Shown here: positions 33,414 to 38,711 of the stretch, one piece after another
Layout: every line of letters begins with the position of its first letter
Position numbering within the stretch: position 1 is the stretch's first letter
NCBI GenBank assembly: GCA_905182615.1
Contig: CAJJCG010000072.1
Coordinates: forward strand, 1-38,711
DNA from: Alphaproteobacteria bacterium UBA2964
GTDB lineage: Bacteria; Pseudomonadota; Alphaproteobacteria; MPNO01; UBA2964
DNA length: 38,711 bases
Direction of reading: 5' to 3'
Position numbers and translations under genes: made by a program
The notes under the pieces: model-generated
What the model was told of the DNA's origin: nothing
The model's input: the letters and a program-made list of their open reading frames with translations, nothing else
The model's database searches: none

Positions 33414-33757
33414 ACCGGATGTTCCATCGCTGACAACCCGGGGCTCGAAGCAAACATCCAACCAGAGTAAACCCGTTTCACAACTTCTCCAGGACGTTCA
33501 TCCGTAATCTCCAAAAAGGCGGCGCTTTCTGGCGGTTCTTCCGGTGGCCTCTTTACACAAGTACGAACACGGACGCGAAGACTGCCCAAAACGACAGATT
33601 TATCTATCAGCGCTTCAAAGGTCAGGATACGTGCTGTCACCTTATCAAGGCCCTGGAGCACCGCACCAGCTGAAGCAGCCAGCGCATTGCCGCCACTAAG
33701 GAAAACGATCCCTATAACTGCAGCAGAAAAAGTCTGACGAATTCTAAAACCCAGCAA
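33350..33757 (-). CDS. DUF2155 domain-containing exported protein
   Basis: About 135 residues if started at TTG 33757, which has AGAGG 6 bases upstream and gives a good signal peptide ([19 protein letters not shown]). The ATG at 33817 lies well inside the upstream methyltransferase and would bury the signal. The DUF2155 core is [69 protein letters not shown], with two conserved Cys likely disulfide-bonded. Periplasmic; function unknown. In alphaproteobacteria it is usually beside aat and NDUFA12, as here. Last gene of the minus-strand run. Confidence 0.85.
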   Translation of the reverse strand: MLGFRIRQTFSAAVIGIVFLSGGNALAASAGAVLQGLDKVTARILTFEALIDKSVVLGSLRVRVRTCVKRPPEEPPESAAFLEITDERPGEVVKRVYSGWMFASSPGLSAMEHPVYDVWVVDCMKDSSAESSNSR

Positions 33758-33759
33758 AA

Positions 33760-34542
33760 TCAAGCCTCTTCGGGACGGATAGCCGTAAACCGCAGCCGGA
33801 CGTAATCGGCCATCCACCGGCCATGCGGGTCAAACAAATCTGCCTCCAAATCTTCGGCAACTTCTTCTTTAAAGGCGGTCCGCTCCAATTCGGGAACAAG
33901 AAACAGAAACTGTTCACCAAACGTATCCAACCACGCCGTAATTGCTCCAGGCAGTGGCGTCGGGCGCGGTATCAATTCCATATAGTCGACGACAAAACCC
34001 CGAGTTTCCAAGCGTTGGCGATAGTCTGCCTCGTCGGGAAAAAACCAGGGAAAGATAATTTTGTCCTGAAGGTTGCGCCTTGTCAGTGCTTCGGTCAGCG
34101 CCCGGGTTATCCTCGAGATGTTCCCGTCACCACCCATTTCACCAACCACCCGCCCGCCGGATTTCAAAGCATTCCACATGCCGTCTATAACAACGTCCGG
34201 TGAGGTCATCCAATGTAACGCTGCATTCGTCAAAATTGCATCGAACACCTCGTTAAAGGCCAAATTATGGCCATCCATTACAGCCGAGGGGATTCCCCGG
34301 TTTTGGCAGGCCATGACTTGGTCAATACTTGCATCTACCCCGATAACCCTCGCGCCAGCGTCCACAACTAGCTTGGTTAGCGCTCCATCTCCACAACCGA
34401 GATCAAGGATAAGATCGCCTCGACCGGGCGCCAAGTTTTCTATGAGGGGTTCAGCCAAATCTGAAACAAATCGGGCATTTGCAGCGTACCGGTCGGCGAA
34501 CCACCGTTGTTGCAAGGAGGACTCCCCGTCAGTTTGCTCCAT
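33760..34542 (-). CDS. Class I SAM-dependent methyltransferase
   Basis: 260 residues of Methyltransf_11 type. SAM motif I is LILDLGCGDGALTKLV (residues 44-59), followed by GVDASIDQVMACQ, AVMDGHNLAF, DAILTNAALHWMTSPDVVIDGMWNALKSGGRVVGEMGG. This resembles trans-aconitate methyltransferase/BioC-like enzymes, but the substrate is not clear. Its start overlaps the mlaD end by 14 bases and its stop overlaps the DUF2155 start region, so it is translated within the operon. Confidence 0.85.
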   Translation of the reverse strand: MEQTDGESSLQQRWFADRYAANARFVSDLAEPLIENLAPGRGDLILDLGCGDGALTKLVVDAGARVIGVDASIDQVMACQNRGIPSAVMDGHNLAFNEVFDAILTNAALHWMTSPDVVIDGMWNALKSGGRVVGEMGGDGNISRITRALTEALTRRNLQDKIIFPWFFPDEADYRQRLETRGFVVDYMELIPRPTPLPGAITAWLDTFGEQFLFLVPELERTAFKEEVAEDLEADLFDPHGRWMADYVRLRFTAIRPEEA

Positions 34543-35011
34543 CTTTTTTTTCAGCTGCCTTTTCCTTGTTGCCGGTCTGGCTAAAAATCATGCGCCCGAA
34601 AAGCGACAATAGATCTACCGAACCTTGAGTATGGGAGATTTCACCGCCGGATTTAAGCATTTCGTCCTCTGCGCCAGGCGTAATAGACAAATATTTATCA
34701 CCCAGTAGACCGTTGGACGTAATTCTAGCAGAACTGTCCCGCGGCAGTTTAACTTCGTTTTGAACAGTCATCGTCAGAACAGCAAGATACGTTTTAGGGT
34801 CCAGCTTTTGAGAAATAACAGTACCAATTTTAATGCCGCTCATCCTAACGTCGCTGCCTTCAGCCAAGCCATCTACGCGGTCAAATTTTCCAATAACTGG
34901 ATAACCATCAACGGTTTTAAGAACACCTTTGGAATACGCGAAAGTCAGAAAAATTATGGCACCCGCTAACACGATTGCGCCCAGTAGCGTTTCCGCAACA
35001 TTCTTACCCAT
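34529..35011 (-). CDS. mlaD: MlaD: inner-membrane MCE protein of phospholipid transport
   Basis: 160 residues from ATG 35011 (GGAG 9 bases upstream; the TTG before it is not needed). One N-terminal membrane helix (about 7-28) then a single MCE domain: VDGYPVIGKFDRVDGLAEGSDVRMSGIKIGTV, ITSNGLLGDKYLSITPGAED. MlaD forms the hexameric substrate ring of the MlaFEDB ABC transporter that keeps outer-membrane lipid asymmetry. The other mla genes are not in the window. The C-terminus is Lys-rich. The NDUFA12-mlaD order is as I recall it from other alphaproteobacteria. Confidence 0.92.
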   Translation of the reverse strand: MGKNVAETLLGAIVLAGAIIFLTFAYSKGVLKTVDGYPVIGKFDRVDGLAEGSDVRMSGIKIGTVISQKLDPKTYLAVLTMTVQNEVKLPRDSSARITSNGLLGDKYLSITPGAEDEMLKSGGEISHTQGSVDLLSLFGRMIFSQTGNKEKAAEKKDGAN

Positions 35012-35038
35012 CAAAAACTACTCCACTCCACAAGCCAT

Positions 35039-35395
35039 TCAGGATGGCTTCCAAGGTTCATAATCGCCGGTTGCTTTTGCGCGTTGCCCGCCACTTAACA
35101 CGTGACCTGGTGGACGATAGGCATTCGCCGATCCAGTCTGATTTGGCAAATGATCTTTTTGCCACTCATATTTCTTTTCCGTTTCAACCGTCGGCATTTC
35201 GTCAGTCCTGCCATGTAACCAGCCATGCCATGCTGCCGGAACCTCTGAAGCTTCCGCAGCCCCAGTATACAGCACCCAGCGTTTTGTTTTGCGCCCCTCT
35301 GCCGGGCTGCGCTCAACAAAGTACCTATTTCCAACGGAATCGTTTCCGACCTGCCGTCCTTTAAGAAACGTATAAAGGCGTGTTCCAATTGTCAT
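35039..35395 (-). CDS. NADH:ubiquinone oxidoreductase subunit NDUFA12
   Basis: 118 residues; accessory complex I subunit shared by mitochondria and alphaproteobacteria. GNDSVGNRYFVE, KRWVLYTGAAEASEVPAAWHGWLHGRTDEMP and KKYEWQKDHLPNQTGSANAYRPPGH are the family hallmarks. It would sit on the peripheral arm of complex I. First gene of the minus-strand run with mlaD, the methyltransferase and DUF2155; its promoter must lie in the 436-base gap at 35396-35831, but none is convincing. Confidence 0.96.
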   Translation of the reverse strand: MTIGTRLYTFLKGRQVGNDSVGNRYFVERSPAEGRKTKRWVLYTGAAEASEVPAAWHGWLHGRTDEMPTVETEKKYEWQKDHLPNQTGSANAYRPPGHVLSGGQRAKATGDYEPWKPS

Positions 35396-35606
35396 TTATA
35401 TTGCTGCCATGACTGTTTCAACCAGACTGCTACTATCTGCTAACTACCTTAGCACATTGTTAACCATGTACAGTTCGCTGAGCAAAGACCTTTATCATAT
35501 ATGCGGCGCTGCCCCTCCTGTCACCAGCCCGCGGAGCGATAACAAACTAAACGCCAAATTTCCTGCTGAATATAGTGGCATTAGCGTAACAACACCCAAA
35601 ATATTG

Positions 35607-35635
35607 TTGATTTTTCTATATATTGAGAATAAATT
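35607..35635 (+). promoter_or_regulatory. Candidate promoter for the ribonucleotide reductase paralogue
   Basis: TTGATT (35607-35612), 17-base spacer, TAAATT (35630-35635), in the most AT-rich part of the 35396-35831 gap. The start site would be near 35642, immediately before the first helix of the structured leader. An alternative TTGACA at 35773-35778 lacks a good -10. The part of the gap at 35396-35600 holds nothing I recognise. Confidence 0.4.
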
Positions 35636-35643
35636 CTAATCGT

Positions 35644-35828
35644 CCCCCAGATATGGGGCGTGCCACTAGGCCCTGTTCGTGTAGTAGCGTTGAATATCTT
35701 AAGACCAGTTAGGGCGGCAAATCCATCTGGGGGGACCAAATCATCTAATAGTTCCAAGATGATTTGGTGTTCTTGACACTGCAGGACCAAGCTAAAAATA
35801 GCGGTCCCGCAAAGAGAATCGGGGGGGG
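35644..35828 (+). promoter_or_regulatory. Structured 5' leader of the ribonucleotide reductase paralogue
   Basis: Helix P1: CCCCCAGAT (35644-35652) with ATCTGGGGG (35725-35733). Nested P2: GCC (35662-35664) plus GCCCT (35670-35674) with AGGGCGGC (35711-35718), with a 5-base bulge. P3: a perfect 12-bp hairpin 35735-35768. P4: GGACC-AA-GCT (35784-35793) with AGC-GGTCC (35800-35807). Competing pairs exist: CCCC (35645-35648) with GGGG (35655-35658), and GGGACC (35732-35737) with GGTCCC (35803-35808). The CCCCC of P1 could also mask the G8 tract (35821-35828) before the GTG start. The shape is riboswitch-like or attenuator-like; no known class was recognised. Confidence 0.5.
35735..35768 (+). promoter_or_regulatory. 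Perfect 12-bp inverted repeat
   Basis: ACCAAATCATCT (35735-35746), 10-base loop, AGATGATTTGGT (35757-35768). There is no T-run after it, so it is not a simple intrinsic terminator. It lies between the outer P1 helix and the start codon, in the candidate leader. If transcription began further downstream it could instead be an operator. Confidence 0.75.
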
Positions 35829-35831
35829 CCA

Positions 35832-38552
35832 GTGAGAATTGCCCGACGCAATACGGAGCCCGACAGCACGCCTTATGAAGGCGTGGGTTTTGTTTTCTTT
35901 GATCTACGAACAGATCAAAAACACCCTATAGAAACCTTATATAGTGAACCATTTGTCGAAGTCCCGTCTGACTGGTCAATCGAAGGGTGCTCATTCTTTG
36001 TCCAGAACTGCCTGGTTACGGATTTACCCCCGAGCAGACTTGTCGCGATTGAGGACAATGAAGTCCCATCATGGCTATGGCGCAAAGCGGTCAATCCGGC
36101 TGCTTTAACCGCTAAAGATGTGTTTATCGGTGAAAATAGCGTCCGCGATGCAATCGATAGGGTTGTAGGCGGATGGACGTATCTCGGATGGCAAGGCGGG
36201 TATTTCGATTCCGAACAGGACGCGAGAACATTCTATGACGAAACAAGATGGCTTTTGTGTCATCGACGGTTCACGCCCGAACTCACAGAGTGGCAACAAA
36301 CCGGCGTCTATTGGGCATACGGCATGGAGACAGCTCAGCCTGAAACATTTGTCACCGAATTTCAGACTGGTTTGGTCCGCCGCAGCAAAACACATGACAT
36401 TTCTGTCGAGGAAAAGCAGAACCATCCCCGTAAGCGCCGGACTACCCTGGATGGTACACATCCAGAAACGCTTAATAATCTGTGGGCAGACAGCACCGCC
36501 GACGCCCAAAATGCCGCCCATATGATGGGCTATGAGATTGCGTGCCGCCATATCCAGGCGGTGATCGACGCCTATCACAAGAACCAAACATCACCGAAGG
36601 TAGATGCTACAATTAGTGCCCCTCTACGGTTAGCAATCCAATCGGCACGCGGCGCCTTAGTCCCTGAGAATATTATTGATCGAACGCTCGATCTCGTTGA
36701 ACAAAATTGCGAGACCAAAGCATCGGACATTATGGGGCCACCCCCAAGCGATATCGCGGATACGGTTCAGAGCGAAAATGACACCACAATGGTCCGGCTT
36801 GACGACGGACCAATTGAACTCGTCGTAGATGGTGATGACAGGGCGTATCAATTATTCGATGCAATCGCCTACGGTGCCTGGACCGGCCGAAAAACCGGTA
36901 TTCACTATGTAACGACAAGTAACGGCTGGAATACCTGCGCCGATGCCGGTGAGATAAATGCCGCTATAGGTGATGGAGATTTCCTGTTTTTGGACGATAC
37001 AGCCTGCCCTAGAGCTACAATTGATTGTTCAGCATTTCGCGATGGCAATTTTGGATTTGCGGTCGATGATCTCTGCCACACAGTTGAGCTCATCACCCTG
37101 GCCCTCGATATCGGTCACATGCATGGCGCTCAAATATCCCCACGAACGGCCAACCGGATTTGGACCTACCGCCCGCTCGGGCTTTCTGTTACTGGCATTG
37201 CTGAGCTTATCATGTCGTATGGCCTGCCCTATGACAGCGAAGACGCCCGCGCGATCGCCGCGACGATCTGTTCTCTCATAACGGCGACAGCCTACAAGGA
37301 GTCAGCGAATTTGGCTGCCGAAATGGGTGCCTTTCCAGCGTTTGAAGAAAACAGCAATACTATGTTGCGGGTTATCCGCAATCACCGACGAGCGACAACG
37401 AGCCAAATCGGTGGTTATGAAGGTCTAGGGTGGGCCCCTCATCCTATTAATCCGCGTCAGGCGCTCCCCGAGCTTTTCGACGCCGCGGTCAGAGCTTGGG
37501 AACGGACAGAGGTGCTTGGACAAGTATCAGGTTATCGAAATGCTCAAGTAACGCTGGTTTCAACTGATCTGGAGGCCAGCCCGATTCTTAAAAGCACTTC
37601 ATTGGGGCTTGAACCGGTCACAGCCCTTTGCCACCACCAACTCGATGATGGCGGCCAATTTCGGCCGTCAATACCTGTCGCCGTTCCTATAGGTTTAACA
37701 GCTCTCGGCTATAGCCCATTAGAGACGGATGCCTTTATCAACGGTCTATTAGGGACTCGCTCGCTTAGAGACGCACCAGCAGTCAATCATGCCTCGCTCC
37801 GCACAAATGGCTTTACGGATGATCTGATCAGTCAGACCGAAAATGCCCTCCTCAACGCCGTTGACCTGTCCCAGGTCTTCAATCCCTGGATATTGGGGTT
37901 AGAGAATTGCATTGAGTTACTGGGCGTAAATGTCGATGAATTAGAGAATCCTGATTTTGACCTGCTAGCGGCCCTTGGCTACAGCGATGGCGCTATCAAC
38001 AGGGCTAACCGTTATTGTTTCGGGACCCTGGTAGAGACAGAACTCCCCTATCGCGACGCAGCGCATGCTGTTGTTTTCATCACCGGAGCCACATCAGCGA
38101 CAACTATAGACCACGGTAATGCCGTTATTCGCATGATGGCAGCAGTGCAGCCGATGATTTCCGGCGGCATAGGACATGCCCTCTCCCTCCCGCAAAGCAC
38201 ATCCGTTGCCGACTGCCATGTGCTCCTGCTGACAGGCTGGCGACTTGGCCTTAAGTCGCTCTGCCTGTATCGAGATGAGACCGACCACTCTAATATATGC
38301 AACCCAGCGAACACAGGACAGGACGAGATCATACCCGCACGACCCATTACCCCACCCCTTACTGTCATTCAGGGCGGCCAGTCCGGGGCAAAAACCGAAG
38401 CAATGGCCCAGATAAAAACTACAAAACGCATAACAGAAATTGCGAACAACTCATCACCCGTAGAAATGTCACAGGCTTTGGCTCTCGCCCACACCACAAG
38501 CGTATTACCGACGGAGCGGACTGCAATTAAAGAGCCGCCCGGTAAAGACTGA
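35832..38552 (+). CDS. Degenerate class II (B12-type) ribonucleotide reductase paralogue, probably catalytically dead
   Basis: 906 residues from GTG 35832. Collinear with alphaproteobacterial NrdJ (about 1200 residues): MRIARRNTEPDSTPYEGVGF, DNEVPSWLWRKA, GGWTYLGWQGGYFDSEQDARTF, MLRVIRNHRRA, SGYRNAQVTLVS, FDLLAALGYSDGAINRAN, IRMMAAVQPMISGGI, SWRLGLK-like GWRLGLKSLCLYRD. Catalytic landmarks are gone: NSPQWFNTG is LTEWQQTG (150-157), the CFIQSV and GSGTG glycine-loop region is deleted around 170-230, ASNPCSE is AAIGDGD (377-383), APTGTIG is STDLEAS (577-583), and the second NPCG is absent. The roughly 300-residue C-terminal end of NrdJ is missing too. The frame is intact throughout, so it appears maintained. 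Possible roles are regulator, partner or decoy of the true enzyme; unproven. Confidence 0.8.
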   Translation: MRIARRNTEPDSTPYEGVGFVFFDLRTDQKHPIETLYSEPFVEVPSDWSIEGCSFFVQNCLVTDLPPSRLVAIEDNEVPSWLWRKAVNPAALTAKDVFIGENSVRDAIDRVVGGWTYLGWQGGYFDSEQDARTFYDETRWLLCHRRFTPELTEWQQTGVYWAYGMETAQPETFVTEFQTGLVRRSKTHDISVEEKQNHPRKRRTTLDGTHPETLNNLWADSTADAQNAAHMMGYEIACRHIQAVIDAYHKNQTSPKVDATISAPLRLAIQSARGALVPENIIDRTLDLVEQNCETKASDIMGPPPSDIADTVQSENDTTMVRLDDGPIELVVDGDDRAYQLFDAIAYGAWTGRKTGIHYVTTSNGWNTCADAGEINAAIGDGDFLFLDDTACPRATIDCSAFRDGNFGFAVDDLCHTVELITLALDIGHMHGAQISPRTANRIWTYRPLGLSVTGIAELIMSYGLPYDSEDARAIAATICSLITATAYKESANLAAEMGAFPAFEENSNTMLRVIRNHRRATTSQIGGYEGLGWAPHPINPRQALPELFDAAVRAWERTEVLGQVSGYRNAQVTLVSTDLEASPILKSTSLGLEPVTALCHHQLDDGGQFRPSIPVAVPIGLTALGYSPLETDAFINGLLGTRSLRDAPAVNHASLRTNGFTDDLISQTENALLNAVDLSQVFNPWILGLENCIELLGVNVDELENPDFDLLAALGYSDGAINRANRYCFGTLVETELPYRDAAHAVVFITGATSATTIDHGNAVIRMMAAVQPMISGGIGHALSLPQSTSVADCHVLLLTGWRLGLKSLCLYRDETDHSNICNPANTGQDEIIPARPITPPLTVIQGGQSGAKTEAMAQIKTTKRITEIANNSSPVEMSQALALAHTTSVLPTERTAIKEPPGKD

Positions 38553-38557
38553 ACAAC

Positions 38558-38592
38558 CATCATCTTGTCAAAAGAAGACGACCAAGGTGATG
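38558..38592 (+). terminator. Hairpin just after the ribonucleotide reductase paralogue
   Basis: CATCATCTTG (38558-38567) pairs with CAAGGTGATG (38583-38592) in a 10-bp stem with one G-U, and GTC/GAC can add an inner stem. It starts 5 bases after the stop codon. There is no T-run; a weak terminator or 3' stabiliser. Confidence 0.4.
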
Positions 38593-38711
38593 CAGAAACT
38601 CCACGCCGTCCTGCATCGGATACGGCACGGAGCGCAGCGCACGGGTCTTTCTCTCCGGACGCTGCTATCCAGCAACGGCATATTTGACCTTGCGTCTCCC
38701 TGAACTGCTGG
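38593..38711. other. Window end, no gene recognised
   Basis: 119 bases. Frames on both strands are short or interrupted. One minus-strand frame reads through a basic stretch (GRRKVKYAVAG) to a stop, which could be the end of a gene entering from the right, but I cannot identify it. Confidence 0.3.

Noticed and set aside
35655..35720. Possible cobalamin riboswitch
   Set aside because: GCCACT and a distant AAGACCAG are reminiscent, but the B12 box and the GGGAA core are absent.
35581..35790. 69-codon minus-strand frame in the leader region
   Set aside because: It covers the inverted repeats of the candidate leader, has no ribosome site and no recognisable motif.
1..38711. CRISPR arrays, tRNA or rRNA genes, insertion sequences, prophage
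   Set aside because: Intergenic gaps are short; I found no repeat-spacer pattern, no cloverleaf-like segments, no transposase other than the RAYT, and no phage structural genes.
38593..38711. Partial gene entering from the right edge
   Set aside because: Frames are interrupted and too short to identify; not enough sequence to support a call.

Overview
The window is a gene-dense stretch of an alphaproteobacterial chromosome, most like Rhodospirillales and relatives. The grounds are an NDUFA12-type complex I gene, the gene order rne / amiC-mrcA-prfB, tyrS next to anmK, glnE near bcp, aroQ-accB-accC-aat, a DUF2155 protein, an RNase E with an S1-domain insert and a terminal GWW motif, and a protein clearly derived from alphaproteobacterial class II ribonucleotide reductase. 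No rRNA, tRNA, CRISPR array, insertion sequence or prophage was recognised. Species cannot be set from the sequence.

Layout. 1-1092 (minus): start of an Fe-S assembly operon, with an Rrf2 regulator and a cysteine desulfurase cut by the window edge. 1325-5554: alpha/beta hydrolase, anmK (cell-wall recycling), a TauD/TfdA-type dioxygenase and tyrS. 5561-8671 (minus): a large AsmA/YhdP-like envelope protein. 8727-14489 (plus): glnE, a YciI-like protein, bcp, a DUF455 ferritin-like protein and a REP-associated-type tyrosine transposase (RAYT) with a probable leaderless promoter. 14492-19794 (minus): amiC, mrcA, prfB (with a programmed +1 frameshift) and bolA. 20240-22768 (plus): rne behind a roughly 400-base, hairpin-containing leader. 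22780-25440 (minus): a gamma-glutamyltransferase-fold lipoprotein and an aminotransferase. 25457-26809 (plus): a BepA-like M48 protease. 26859-28717 (minus): maiA-like GST and an ornithine decarboxylase. 28823-30286 (minus): an unrecognised accessory cluster. 30528-33413 (plus): aroQ-accB-accC-aat. 33350-35395 (minus): NDUFA12, mlaD, methyltransferase and DUF2155. 35607-38552 (plus): a promoter, a structured leader and a 906-residue class II ribonucleotide reductase paralogue.

Most of the window is housekeeping: envelope (anmK, AsmA-like, mrcA, amiC, mlaD, M48 protease), fatty acid initiation (accB, accC), translation (tyrS, prfB, aat) and RNA decay (rne).

The most unusual items are four. 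(1) The ribonucleotide reductase paralogue keeps the fold landmarks but has lost essentially every catalytic motif, and it sits behind a leader that can form several nested and mutually exclusive helices and an 8-G tract just before a GTG start. (2) Two paralogous copies of a small domain plus basic linker plus single membrane helix flank a PAS protein. One copy is interrupted by an in-frame UAG and the other by a -1 frame change at A-AAA-UAG; the two restored products would have nearly equal length (about 138 residues). (3) The gamma-glutamyltransferase homologue has lost its TTH nucleophile and its substrate-binding Arg. (4) The Rrf2/IscR-like regulator lacks all four usual cluster ligands.
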